Source: Photobacterium malacitanum (GTDB taxonomy: Bacteria; Pseudomonadota; Gammaproteobacteria; Enterobacterales; Vibrionaceae). From it: a stretch of 64,000 nucleotides of DNA. How positions within the stretch are numbered: position 1 is the stretch's first letter; each line of letters starts with the position of its first letter. The stretch spans positions 1 to 64,000 of the forward strand of contig NZ_FYAK01000015.1 in assembly GCF_900185615.1 (NCBI RefSeq), in the 5' to 3' direction. Under the pieces are notes generated by a model, which did no database searches, had not been told where the DNA came from, and was given only the letters and a program-made list of their open reading frames with translations. Below, one piece after another: positions 1-8,131 of the stretch. The translations under genes were made by a program, and so were the position numbers.

Positions 1-20
1 AAACTGCGCTATTCACCGAC
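1..20 (-). repeat. tRNA-Pro-derived repeat unit, cut by window edge
   Basis: Only the 20 bases matching the 5' end of tRNA-Pro (plus the base before it) are inside the window; the rest of this unit lies to the left. Confidence 0.8.
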
Positions 21-30
21 TAATTCTTTT

Positions 31-114
31 CTGGAACGCTGCTAGAAGGGTCAACCCTCTGGTCCGCTATTCCTAACATCAGAGATGCGCTACTAAACTG
101 CGCTATTCACCGAC
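31..114 (-). repeat. tRNA-Pro-derived repeat unit 1
   Basis: 84-base unit with the tRNA-Pro 5' half at 85-114 and the non-tRNA tail at 31-84. It has a C-to-T change in the D-arm part (tactaaac instead of taccaaac on the plus strand), so even the tRNA-like half is drifting. Confidence 0.85.
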
Positions 115-135
115 GATAATACTGGTTTTAATAAA

Positions 136-151
136 CCACTACTTTAAATAG

Positions 152-154
<3 letters not shown>
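136..154 (-). other. trailer hairpin overlapping the CCA end of tRNA-Pro copy 1
   Basis: Inverted repeat CCACTA / TAGTGG with a 7-base loop. The 5' arm on the transcript begins at the encoded CCA, so in the precursor the 3' end would pair with the trailer. There is no clear T run after it, so it is more likely a processing or stability element than a terminator. Confidence 0.55.
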
Positions 155-228
<74 letters not shown>

Positions 229-242
229 ACTTAATTCTTTTT

Positions 243-326
243 CTGGAACGCTGATAGAAGGGTCAACCCTCTGGTCCGCTATTCCTAACATCAGAGATGC
301 GCTACCAAACTGCGCTATTCACCGAC
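243..326 (-). repeat. tRNA-Pro-derived repeat unit 2
   Basis: 84-base unit directly upstream (in transcription) of tRNA-Pro copy 1. One base differs from the commonest form (gctgatag instead of gctgctag on the plus strand); the tRNA-like half matches tRNA-Pro exactly. Confidence 0.88.
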
Positions 327-378
327 AATCTTTAGGCTTACAAGGCCAAGGTCTCTAATAAAAAGATAACCTGAATAA

Positions 379-455
379 TGGGGTGGCTAACGAGGCTTGA
401 ACTCGCGACAACCGGAATCACAATCCGGGACTCTACCAACTGAGCTATAGCCACC
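379..455 (-). tRNA. tRNA-His (anticodon GTG)
   Basis: 77 bases on the minus strand including the extra 5' G that pairs with C73, and an encoded CCA. Anticodon GTG lies in ATTGTGATT. The sequence closely follows E. coli tRNA-His. It is 8 bases downstream of tRNA-Pro copy 2 in the same transcript. Confidence 0.96.
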
Positions 456-463
456 ATTGTAAG

Positions 464-540
<77 letters not shown>

Positions 541-553
541 ACTTAATTCTTTT

Positions 554-637
554 CTGGAACGCTGCTAGAAAGGTCAACCCTCTGGTCCGCTATTCCTAAC
601 ATCAGAGATGCGCTACCAAACTGCGCTATTCACCGAC
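554..637 (-). repeat. tRNA-Pro-derived repeat unit 3
   Basis: 84-base unit next to tRNA-Pro copy 2. One base differs from the usual form (gaaaggtc instead of gaagggtc on the plus strand), which breaks the small GGGT/ACCC palindrome in the tail. Confidence 0.88.
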
Positions 638-647
638 TAATTCTTTT

Positions 648-731
648 CTGGAACGCTGCTAGAAGGGTCAACCCTCTGGTCCGCTATTCCTAACATCAGA
701 GATGCGCTACCAAACTGCGCTATTCACCGAT
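648..731 (-). repeat. tRNA-Pro-derived repeat unit 4
   Basis: 84-base unit, tandem with unit 3 at a 94-base step. The base before the tRNA-like 5' end differs (ccgat instead of ccgac). It begins after a spacer of about 80 bases that follows tRNA-Pro copy 3. Confidence 0.88.
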
Positions 732-792
732 TTAATTCTTTTCGAGATGTGTTATCTACTAACACCTTCTCTGATAATAACGGTTTAATTAA

Positions 793-810
793 CCACTATT
801 ATATAAATAG

Positions 811-813
<3 letters not shown>
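793..813 (-). other. trailer hairpin overlapping the CCA end of tRNA-Pro copy 3
   Basis: Inverted repeat CCACTAT / ATAGTGG with a 7-base loop, starting in the encoded CCA as for copy 1. The loop differs (ttatata against ctttaaa at copy 1, plus strand) while the pairing stem is kept. Confidence 0.55.
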
Positions 814-887
<74 letters not shown>

Positions 888-899
888 ACTAATTCTTTT

Positions 900-983
900 C
901 TGGAACGCTGCTAGAAGGGTCAACCCTCTGGTCCGCTATTCCTAACATCAGAGATGCACTACCAAACTGCGCTATTCACCGAC
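900..983 (-). repeat. tRNA-Pro-derived repeat unit 5
   Basis: 84-base unit immediately upstream of tRNA-Pro copy 3. One base in the tRNA-like half is changed (gatgcact instead of gatgcgct on the plus strand). Confidence 0.88.
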
Positions 984-994
984 TTAATTCTTTT

Positions 995-1078
995 CTGGAA
1001 CGCTGCTAGAAGGGTCAACCCTCTGGTCCGCTATTCCTAACATCAGAGATGCGCTACCAAACTGCGCTATTCACCGAC
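995..1078 (-). repeat. tRNA-Pro-derived repeat unit 6
   Basis: 84-base unit of the commonest form, tandem with units 5 and 7 at 95-base steps. No base differs from the consensus of the array. Confidence 0.88.
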
Positions 1079-1089
1079 TTAATTCTTTT

Positions 1090-1173
1090 CTGGAACGCTG
1101 CTAGAAGGGTCAACCCTCTGGTCCGCTATTCCTAACATCAGAGATGCGCGACTAAACTGCGCTATTCACCGAC
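1090..1173 (-). repeat. tRNA-Pro-derived repeat unit 7 (promoter-proximal)
   Basis: 84-base unit, first in the transcript, about 33 bases after the -10 element. The D-arm region has changes (gcgcgactaaac instead of gcgctaccaaac on the plus strand). Confidence 0.87.
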
Positions 1174-1205
1174 ATTTCAACGCGCTATGCGTTGTTGAGG
1201 TCGCT

Positions 1206-1233
1206 ATAATACTCGCCATTTTTATTTTAGCAA
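1206..1233 (-). promoter_or_regulatory. promoter of the tRNA-Pro/His operon
   Basis: On the minus strand TTGCTA (-35, 1233-1228), a 16-base spacer and TATTAT (-10, 1211-1206) are followed by a GC-rich discriminator (AGCGACC). This is typical of stringently controlled stable RNA promoters. It lies just upstream of the first repeat unit, so the units would be transcribed with the tRNAs. Confidence 0.75.
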
Positions 1234-1512
1234 CCCCTATACGGTATTTTTTTTGTAACTAAAATATCTGTTGATTAAACGGCCTTTTTTATAGGTTATC
1301 AGTAGCGCATGTCGATTAAAATATCATCAAACATTAACTTCCTATAACAATCATAAAACTTAATGACATAAAACACGATAATGCATTAACAATACCCAAT
1401 ACTTGGCCAAACTTAAATATCTATGACTCGGTATCGGTTTCCTATTTATTGGCTTTTGTTTCTATTTCGCGTAGGTATACTGAAATTATTAGTTAATTAT
1501 AGTGAGTCTTTT
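1234..1512. other. intergenic stretch between the tRNA operon promoter and smrA
   Basis: AT-rich DNA upstream of two divergent units. No gene-like reading frame or hairpin terminator is visible. It presumably holds the smrA promoter, but no convincing -35/-10 pair was found. Confidence 0.5.
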
Positions 1513-2094
1513 ATGTCTAATGATGAATTGGATCTTTTTAAAGAGATGATGGCTGATATTGCGCCAATAAAACAAGATACCGTTTTAATTCAACAAAAAC
1601 ACCAAGTCTCAGAAGCACAACTTGCTCGACGATTGGCGGCACAAACATTAGCTAATAGTAATATCGATTATTTGTCTCTGGATCACGCCAAGATGGTCAA
1701 GCCTGATGACATGATTGAATTTAAGCGTGATGGAGTGCAATTAGCCGTCTTTAAAAAAATGCGCCAAGGTAAATATGATATTCATGCGCGGTTAGATTTA
1801 CATAAAAAAACATTACCTCAAGCACGAGATGAGCTATTGGCTTTTTTAAAGCAAGCCCAACGACTAGATATACGTACTGTTATGATCATTCATGGCAAAG
1901 GAGAGCGAACCAATCCACCAGCATTAATGAAAAGTTATATCACCACCTGGCTTGAGCAAATTTCAGATGTACTGTGTTTCCATTCAGCTCAGCGCCAACA
2001 TGGTGGCACAGGTGCTCTTTACGTTATGATCAAAAAGAGCGCCGAAAAAAAGCAGCAGACACGTGATCGGCATTTAAATCATCGTGACGCCTAA
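1513..2094 (+). CDS. smrA: Smr-domain DNA endonuclease SmrA (YdaL-like)
   Basis: 193 residues. The N-terminal region (1-90) resembles E. coli YdaL/SmrA, and the C-terminal Smr domain shows LDLH (94-97), HGKG (127-130) and GGTGALYV (164-171), the conserved signature of this MutS2-related nuclease fold. Stand-alone Smr proteins nick DNA in vitro; their role in the cell is unclear. An in-frame start lies 30 codons upstream, but the ATG at 1513 has AGTGAG six bases ahead and gives a length close to the 187 residues of the E. coli protein, so it is preferred. The gene stands alone, downstream of the divergent tRNA operon, with no terminator visible after it. Confidence 0.87.
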   Translation: MSNDELDLFKEMMADIAPIKQDTVLIQQKHQVSEAQLARRLAAQTLANSNIDYLSLDHAKMVKPDDMIEFKRDGVQLAVFKKMRQGKYDIHARLDLHKKTLPQARDELLAFLKQAQRLDIRTVMIIHGKGERTNPPALMKSYITTWLEQISDVLCFHSAQRQHGGTGALYVMIKKSAEKKQQTRDRHLNHRDA

Positions 2095-2268
2095 CCACAT
2101 AACCCTCGGGAATATATCGCAAGCGATTGATTGATAAGGTAAATAACAATATTCACCCTAAATAAAACCCATAACGAAAACGGTAAGATAAATATATCCT
2201 AGGGTTAAAATATTTTGAATTTATTTATCATACAATTCACGTAGAGTCGCCGCCCGAGGAGATTACTA

Positions 2269-3183
2269 ATGAATTCAGAAATACGTCCAATGCTGCTAAT
2301 GCTAGTGTCTACATTTAGCTTATCAGTAACAGGATTAGTAGCTAAATGGCTAACCCACAGTTTTGACCCAGCATGGCTATGCTTTTTCCGTTTGCTATTC
2401 CCAGCGATTCTTGCATTCTGGTTAATGATGATCACTAAGTGGTCACAACCCAATAAACAAGCGTGGAGTGGTTTAATTGTTCGCGGTATTTGTATTACAG
2501 GTAGCCAACTGTGTTTTCTTGCATCAATTAAATACCTAAGTCTTGTTGAAGCGGTTGTTTTATTTGGTACTAGTCCTTTATTTGTCCCTATTTTAGAGCG
2601 TATATTTTTTAAAACACCGATCAAACGCCTTATTATTATTAATTTAGGCATTACCTTTACAGGATTACTATTCATTGCTGGTAATCTTGAACAAATGAAG
2701 TTTGGCGGCAGTTTATTGTTAGGCTTAGCCGGTGGTATTTTTAATGCTGGCTCACAAGTGGCAATGTACCGTTCCAGTAAAAGTAACCTGACGCCTGTCG
2801 GTGTGAGTGCGTGGAGCTTTATTGTTGCTTCTGTCTTTTTGATACCTTTTTTAATGTTCTCGCCAATTACTACCGCAGTTGAATGGCATACATTAACGGG
2901 TTGGCAGCATCCGTTATTATTACTATTAATCTTTATGGCGGTATGTACGGTTAATACCCAAGTTTTCCGTGCTAAAGCTTATCAATTAGCAGAATCGGGC
3001 TCACAATTAGCACCGATTATTTTTACTAATTTAATTTTCTCGGCTATCTGGCAATTTATGTTTTTTAACCACCCAATGCCATGGAATAAAATGGTTGGGG
3101 TCGGATTGATTATATTAGCAACGCTCCTTAATACCTTTGTCCCTATTTGGTTACGGAAAAAAAGACGCCAACCCAATGAATAA
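2269..3183 (+). CDS. EamA/DMT-family transporter
   Basis: 304 residues, very hydrophobic, with about ten predicted membrane helices in two EamA repeats (roughly 6-135 and 150-290), the layout of drug/metabolite transporters. It ends in a basic tail (RKKRRQ), which suggests a cytoplasmic C-terminus. The substrate cannot be read from sequence; relatives export amino acids, nucleotides or drugs. GAGGAG lies eight bases before the ATG, a strong ribosome site. The gene stands alone and shares a bidirectional terminator with the convergent LysE-type gene. Confident of the family, not of the substrate. Confidence 0.88.
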   Translation: MNSEIRPMLLMLVSTFSLSVTGLVAKWLTHSFDPAWLCFFRLLFPAILAFWLMMITKWSQPNKQAWSGLIVRGICITGSQLCFLASIKYLSLVEAVVLFGTSPLFVPILERIFFKTPIKRLIIINLGITFTGLLFIAGNLEQMKFGGSLLLGLAGGIFNAGSQVAMYRSSKSNLTPVGVSAWSFIVASVFLIPFLMFSPITTAVEWHTLTGWQHPLLLLLIFMAVCTVNTQVFRAKAYQLAESGSQLAPIIFTNLIFSAIWQFMFFNHPMPWNKMVGVGLIILATLLNTFVPIWLRKKRRQPNE

Positions 3184-3217
3184 AAAAATAGCCGAACAAT
3201 GTTCGGCTATTTTTTTA
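3183..3217. terminator. bidirectional terminator between the EamA and LysE genes
   Basis: Stem AAATAGCCGAAC / GTTCGGCTATTT with a short AAT loop and T runs on both strands, between two convergent genes. Confidence 0.9.
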
Positions 3218-3228
3218 TGCGTTTTTTA

Positions 3229-3846
3229 TCACGAAGCTAACCACACCACTCGACACGCTAATCCAAGTAACACGACGCCAGATAAACGATCGATCAATTG
3301 TGCTTTGGTTCTCAATGTAATTAACACTTTTGGATAAGATAAAATAGATGCGATTAATGTGTACCATAATCCATCCACCAGTAGTGGTGTTGCAATAATG
3401 ATCGCCTTTGATGATGCTTCATTACCAGCAGCAACAAACTGACTAAATAGCGCTAAGAAAAATAATGCTAACTTCGGATTAAATAAGGAAATCATCACCC
3501 CATCACGTGCTGCTTCCAATAATGTGCAGGCTTGGCCTTGTGCTAATTTTGCAGCCACTCCACCTTTAGAGCGCAAAGCATTTATCCCTAAATATGCTAA
3601 ATACCCTGCGCCCACATAACTTATACTGCTAAATAGCAGTGGTGATTGATGCAATATTGCGGCTAGACCAAGTAACGTTAATAAAGCATAGAACCCAACC
3701 CCACAAGCATGCGCCCACGCGGTGACGATCCCATGCCAACGCCCTCCCGATAAACTGTGTTTAGCAACAACAGCTAAACTAGGTCCCGGTGACATTGCCC
3801 CTAACAAACAAATCGCTAATAAAGATAGCCAAAGGCTAAGTGTCAT
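3229..3846 (-). CDS. LysE/RhtB-family amino acid exporter
   Basis: 205 residues with about six membrane helices. The N-terminal GAMSPGPSLAVV (about 16-27) is the family signature found in RhtB, LysE and ArgO. Members export amino acids or homoserine lactones through the inner membrane; the substrate here is unknown. AAGGAG lies a few bases before the ATG. It is a single gene facing the EamA transporter. The ybaK gene lies upstream on the same strand, with 45 bases between them and no hairpin, so the two could be co-transcribed. Confidence 0.88.
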   Translation of the reverse strand: MTLSLWLSLLAICLLGAMSPGPSLAVVAKHSLSGGRWHGIVTAWAHACGVGFYALLTLLGLAAILHQSPLLFSSISYVGAGYLAYLGINALRSKGGVAAKLAQGQACTLLEAARDGVMISLFNPKLALFFLALFSQFVAAGNEASSKAIIIATPLLVDGLWYTLIASILSYPKVLITLRTKAQLIDRLSGVVLLGLACRVVWLAS

Positions 3847-3891
3847 CGTTAACTCCTTTTATCAATGACGATATAAACATCTTTGTCTTGA

Positions 3892-4371
3892 TTAATCGTG
3901 TTTAGCAATCGTTGCAAACTTAGCGCTAGTGAGTGTTGCTAAATCTTTCGCTGCAAGCTCTATTTCTAAACCTCGGCGTCCAGCACTTACGCAAATTGTC
4001 TCAAATTGCTCAGCACTACTATCAATAAAGGTTGGTAAGCGTTTTTTCTGTCCAAGAGGGCTAATACCGCCAACAATATAACCTGTTACTTTTTCGGCTA
4101 ATTTTGGATCCGCCATCTCCGCTTTTTTTCCACCAGCCGCTTTTGCAGCTGCTTTCAGATCGAGCATGCCCGCAACAGGCACTACAGCAACGGCTAAATT
4201 TTTAGGATCACCATTTAGAGAAAATAATAATGTCTTAAACACACGATGGGGATCTAAGCCTAAAATTTCAGCGGCTTCATGACCAAAGTTACTATTGGCT
4301 GGATCATGTTCATATTGGTGAACTTGAAATTCAATCTTATTTTTTTTTGCTAATTTAATTGCTGGTGTCAT
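3892..4371 (-). CDS. ybaK: Cys-tRNA(Pro)/Cys-tRNA(Cys) deacylase YbaK
   Basis: 159 residues, the same length as E. coli YbaK, with near-identical blocks throughout. Lys46 (in VFKT), the residue needed for catalysis, and [13 protein letters not shown] (101-113) are present. YbaK acts in trans on tRNA-Pro that prolyl-tRNA synthetase has mischarged with cysteine, freeing the cysteine. It is a free-standing INS-type editing domain in the cytoplasm. It lies 3 kb from a cluster of tRNA-Pro genes, which is probably coincidence. The ribosome site is weak (GAGATAAATGTA before ATG). The LysE-type gene follows on the same strand. Confidence 0.93.
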   Translation of the reverse strand: MTPAIKLAKKNKIEFQVHQYEHDPANSNFGHEAAEILGLDPHRVFKTLLFSLNGDPKNLAVAVVPVAGMLDLKAAAKAAGGKKAEMADPKLAEKVTGYIVGGISPLGQKKRLPTFIDSSAEQFETICVSAGRRGLEIELAAKDLATLTSAKFATIAKHD

Positions 4372-4504
4372 TACATTTATCTCTACAACATAGCGTCAAT
4401 CAAACAGCTGTAATTAGCTCCCCTTTATATCCACCATAGACAAAGAAGCTAACCACATCTGTTTACCAAAACAGAACTATATACCGAGAGATATATTTAA
4501 AAAA

Positions 4505-4537
4505 GAACAAAAAAAATGGCGCTGAAAATTCAGCGCC
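4505..4537 (-). terminator. terminator of the 5'-nucleotidase gene
   Basis: GGCGCTGAA / TTCAGCGCC stem at 4518-4537 followed, on the minus strand, by a T run (ATTTTTTTTG). Confidence 0.85.
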
Positions 4538-4567
4538 GCAAATACAATAACCCTGTCGCCAGGCTGG

Positions 4568-6241
4568 TTATTTATAGCTAATTTCACCTTTTGGAGCAAA
4601 GCGATTGGCATCAATTGGACTATTAGTTTGCAAATACTCTTTTAGCACTTCAGCATCAACAAAGCCTGTATTTACATAGCCAGGGTGGTTGTTTACTTTT
4701 GGATAACCATCACCACCAGCAGCATTAAAACTCGGCACCGTAAAGCGATAAGTTTTGTCCATCATTAATGGCTTACCACCAATTTTCACATTAGTCACTT
4801 TGCCATCAGCAACCGTCATTGCAATACCATAAAACTGCGCATAAGCACCGGAATCAATTGGTTTGGTTGCAACCACATTCAGATAGTCAAGGATCTCTTT
4901 ACCTGACATATCAATATAGGTCACGATGTTGCCAAATGGCTGCACAATTAACACATCTTTATAGGTAATATTGCCACCATTAATCGAATCACGTACACCG
5001 CCAGAGTTCATCACTGCAAAATCAGCTTTAGCGCGTTCCATATGCGAAGCTGCAATTAAACGTCCTAAGTTAGTTTGCTGAAAACGTACCACATTACGAT
5101 CACCTTCTAACTTACCGTTAGACTCTGCAATTTTAACCGTTAATTGCTCTTGGCCTTTTTCTTGATAAGGCGTTAAAAACGACAATACTTCTGGATTTTG
5201 TTGAATCTCATTCTGAATAAAAACTCGCTGTTGGCTGCCATCAGCTAATTTAATTTTCTTCTTTAGGTTGACTGGAATCAGATCATAGCTAACCAGATTT
5301 AACTCACCATTTTGGAATTCAAAATCAGCACGACCAACATATTTACCCCATTCATGGGCTTGTACTATCCAAGTTCCATTTTGTTGATCTGGTGTACACT
5401 TATCACCAGGTTTAAAATCACTATTATTCTTATTTGGTCCTTCCATACACACGGGTTCTTGCGAGTGTCCACCGACGATCATATCAAGATCGCCAGCTTG
5501 CATGTAACGCGCTAATGCCACATCACCAGGCGCATTAATGCCACGCTGGCCATCTTCATAATGGCCCATATGGGTTGCTGCAATAATCACATCTGGCTTT
5601 TCATTGGCTTCTAATTCAGCAATCACTTGTTTTGCTTCTAATTTAGGATCGCGGAACTCAATTGCACCAATATATTCAGGGTTACCTATTTTGGCGGTAT
5701 CTTCAGTGGTTAAGCCGATAACCGCAATTTTAATCCCTTGCTGCTCAAAAATTTGGTATGGCTGAAATAAACGTTTACCCGTGTTTTTATCGTAAATATT
5801 GGCTGATAACATTGGGAAATTAGCCCATTGTTGCTGCTTACGTAATACCTCAAGTGGGTTATCAAACTCATGGTTACCTAATGCCATGGCATCGTAACCT
5901 AGCATATTCATACCTTTAAAATCAGGTTCGGCATCTTGCAAATCAGACTCAGGCACACCAGTATTAATATCACCACCAGAAAGTAATAATGTTGTCCCCC
6001 CCTCAGCTTTTACTTCTGCACGAATGCTATCTAATAATGTTTTTCGTGCTGCCATACCATATTCACCATTTTGGTTTTGCCAAAAGCGACCATGGTTATC
6101 ATTGGTATGTAGAATAGTAATACGATAGGTTTTATCTGCATTCCATTTCGGTGAGGTATCATCTGTCGATGTTGCACAACCAGAAAGTACAGCCAGAAGA
6201 GCTGCAGTTAATGCTGTCTTAGCAAATAAACGTTGCTTCAT
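4568..6241 (-). CDS. ushA: lipoprotein 5'-nucleotidase/UDP-sugar hydrolase (UshA/NutA type)
   Basis: 557 residues. A signal peptide with lipobox LLAVLSGC (Cys22 lipidated) anchors it to a membrane, as in Vibrio NutA; E. coli UshA is soluble. The metallophosphatase domain shows HTNDNHGR (45-52), GGDINTG (89-95), LGNHEFD (121-127), HMGHYEDG (about 224-231) and GGHSQEPV (257-264). The C-terminal substrate domain has FNAAGGDGYPK (505-515). It removes phosphate from extracellular nucleotides so that nucleosides can be taken up. Start choice: AAGGTGG lies five bases before the ATG at 6241; an in-frame GTG three codons upstream sits inside this site and is less likely. The next residues after the lipid cysteine (ATS) do not suggest inner-membrane retention. 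Confidence 0.93.
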   Translation of the reverse strand: MKQRLFAKTALTAALLAVLSGCATSTDDTSPKWNADKTYRITILHTNDNHGRFWQNQNGEYGMAARKTLLDSIRAEVKAEGGTTLLLSGGDINTGVPESDLQDAEPDFKGMNMLGYDAMALGNHEFDNPLEVLRKQQQWANFPMLSANIYDKNTGKRLFQPYQIFEQQGIKIAVIGLTTEDTAKIGNPEYIGAIEFRDPKLEAKQVIAELEANEKPDVIIAATHMGHYEDGQRGINAPGDVALARYMQAGDLDMIVGGHSQEPVCMEGPNKNNSDFKPGDKCTPDQQNGTWIVQAHEWGKYVGRADFEFQNGELNLVSYDLIPVNLKKKIKLADGSQQRVFIQNEIQQNPEVLSFLTPYQEKGQEQLTVKIAESNGKLEGDRNVVRFQQTNLGRLIAASHMERAKADFAVMNSGGVRDSINGGNITYKDVLIVQPFGNIVTYIDMSGKEILDYLNVVATKPIDSGAYAQFYGIAMTVADGKVTNVKIGGKPLMMDKTYRFTVPSFNAAGGDGYPKVNNHPGYVNTGFVDAEVLKEYLQTNSPIDANRFAPKGEISYK

Positions 6242-6396
6242 GTTATCCACCTTAATGAAATATTCTTAATCAATAACCGTTTCAAAATAATTGCGCTCAG
6301 TGTAGGTGAATCAAAAGCCGACACTTGTTTGACGTCACAATTCTGCAACCAAGATCACCGTTACAACATTAAAAACAATCCCTTGATCACAAACAT

Positions 6397-6426
6397 AAAA
6401 AAAGCTCGACCATAGTCGAGCTTTTT
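6397..6426 (-). terminator. terminator of the NhaC-family gene
   Basis: AAAAAGCTCGAC / GTCGAGCTTTTT stem with a CATA loop, 48 bases past the stop codon on the minus strand; A/T runs on both sides. Confidence 0.88.
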
Positions 6427-6473
6427 GAACAAATATTGTGGGTATTCAACAACTAAAAATAATCATTTATTAA

Positions 6474-7832
6474 TTAAAAGACTTTCTCAAATTTAGTCGT
6501 TGAGCGGCGAATAAAAATCGCGATTAAAGCCGAAATGGCCAAAAAGAAACAATAGTAAGAATGAGAAACGATTTCTAGTGGCGATAATTTAAATACCGAG
6601 CCTAATAATAGCGCTTGAGCACCGTAAGGTAATACACCTTGTACCACACACGAGAAGATATCCAATAAGCTTGCAGAGCGGCGGGCTGTAACATTATTCT
6701 CTTGCGCTAACTCACGCGCCACACCACCTGACACAATGATTGCGACAGTATTATTAGCGGTACAACAGTTAGTTAAGCTCACTAAGCTCGCAATACCTAA
6801 TTCACTGGCACGAGAATTTTCTAAAGCACTATGCTTTGAGCTGAATTTACCAATCACACGGCTAATTAACTGGGTTAAAAATGCTAAACCACCCTGTTGA
6901 CGCATTAATTCACTCACACCACCAATCAACATTGATAGTAAGAAGATTTCTTGCATATTGCCAAAGCCGCTGTAAATATCTTTACCAAATGTCGTTAAAC
7001 TATAGCTATCAATTGAAAATAAACCCACACCACCCGCAAGAACGATACCTAAACTCAGCACCACAAAAACATTTACCCCAGACACAGCAAGAATAAGGAT
7101 CGTGATATAAGGTAATACTTTTAACCATTCAATTGGATTTGCTGCAGGTAAGGTTGTTACTGAACTGCTAAAAGCAAACAACAGCATGGTGACAACAGCT
7201 GCAGGTAAAGCAATTTTAATATTCTCACGGAATTTATCTTTCATCTGACAACCTTGAGAGCGGGTTGCAGCAATTGTTGTATCAGAAATGATCGACAAGT
7301 TATCACCAAACATCGCACCACTTAATACCACACCAGCGGTTAACGCAACATCCATTCCTGCAGCTTGAGCAATACCTAATGCAACTGGCGCGACTGCCGC
7401 AATCGTACCCATTGAGGTACCCATTGAGGTTGCAATAAAAGCAGAGATTATAAAAATACCCGGTAAGATCATGCTTGCAGGCAATATTGCCATACCAAGG
7501 TTTACCGTCGCATCAACCCCACCCGATGCTTTCGCAACAGCTGCAAATGCACCAGCAAGTAAATAGATCATACACATCGCAATAATGTCACTATGACCAA
7601 CACCACGAATAAACTGCTCTATGGCTTTATTTAATTTTTCTTTACTGAGAATAATTGCCAAAATAACCGCAGGTAATGCTGCAACAGGCGACGGTAATTG
7701 ATAAAAAGCGAAATCGACCCCTTGGTAAGTCAGGTAACTACCGACACCAATAAATAAGGCAAGAAAGACCCCCAATGGCAGCAATGCCAGTGCTGAAGGT
7801 GTAATTGATGATGTGCTGGTTGAGTTTGACAT
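6474..7832 (-). CDS. Na+/H+ antiporter, NhaC family
   Basis: 452 residues, about eleven membrane helices. The segment ATSMGTSMGT (134-143) followed by GDNLSIISDTTIAA (176-189) is characteristic of NhaC-type antiporters. These exchange sodium for protons at the inner membrane; some relatives exchange organic acids or amino acids such as malate/lactate, so substrate choice is not certain. In a marine organism sodium export is plausible. The gene is transcribed alone, with its own terminator, and is divergent from the chemoreceptor gene upstream. Confidence 0.87.
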   Translation of the reverse strand: MSNSTSTSSITPSALALLPLGVFLALFIGVGSYLTYQGVDFAFYQLPSPVAALPAVILAIILSKEKLNKAIEQFIRGVGHSDIIAMCMIYLLAGAFAAVAKASGGVDATVNLGMAILPASMILPGIFIISAFIATSMGTSMGTIAAVAPVALGIAQAAGMDVALTAGVVLSGAMFGDNLSIISDTTIAATRSQGCQMKDKFRENIKIALPAAVVTMLLFAFSSSVTTLPAANPIEWLKVLPYITILILAVSGVNVFVVLSLGIVLAGGVGLFSIDSYSLTTFGKDIYSGFGNMQEIFLLSMLIGGVSELMRQQGGLAFLTQLISRVIGKFSSKHSALENSRASELGIASLVSLTNCCTANNTVAIIVSGGVARELAQENNVTARRSASLLDIFSCVVQGVLPYGAQALLLGSVFKLSPLEIVSHSYYCFFLAISALIAIFIRRSTTKFEKVF

Positions 7833-8131
7833 GCTGATAATGAATATCTATTTTAGAATTTCCCCTAGGTTAATGGGATGTGTCACGAGTGTCAACATCT
7901 AGACGTCTAAACATCCATATGCACATTGCTTAATCGCTCTTTGCGTATCTCTAAAACAACCTTTAATTGTCAATTTAATGGCGTTATCCTCACTGAAACC
8001 GCCAATAAAAAGTAAAAATATATCAATACGTTAGACATTTAAAAATAAACTATTCAATCATCAATGAATTAATTGTAATGCAAGTTATAATTTGCTCTCA
8101 TAGGCTATATTTTGACTCCAGAGATGGACCT
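7833..8131. other. divergent control region between the NhaC antiporter and chemoreceptor genes
   Basis: About 300 bases of AT-rich DNA. No gene, clear promoter pair or convincing flagellar sigma-28 site was found on reading both strands. Confidence 0.5.

Noticed and set aside
2095-2268. Long-range inverted repeat AACCCT/AGGGTT after smrA
   Set aside because: The arms are short and about 110 bases apart, with no T run; no support for a terminator.
3892-4371. Functional link between ybaK (Cys-tRNA-Pro deacylase) and the tRNA-Pro array
   Set aside because: They are 3 kb apart, in separate transcripts with unrelated genes between; the coincidence is noted but not supported.
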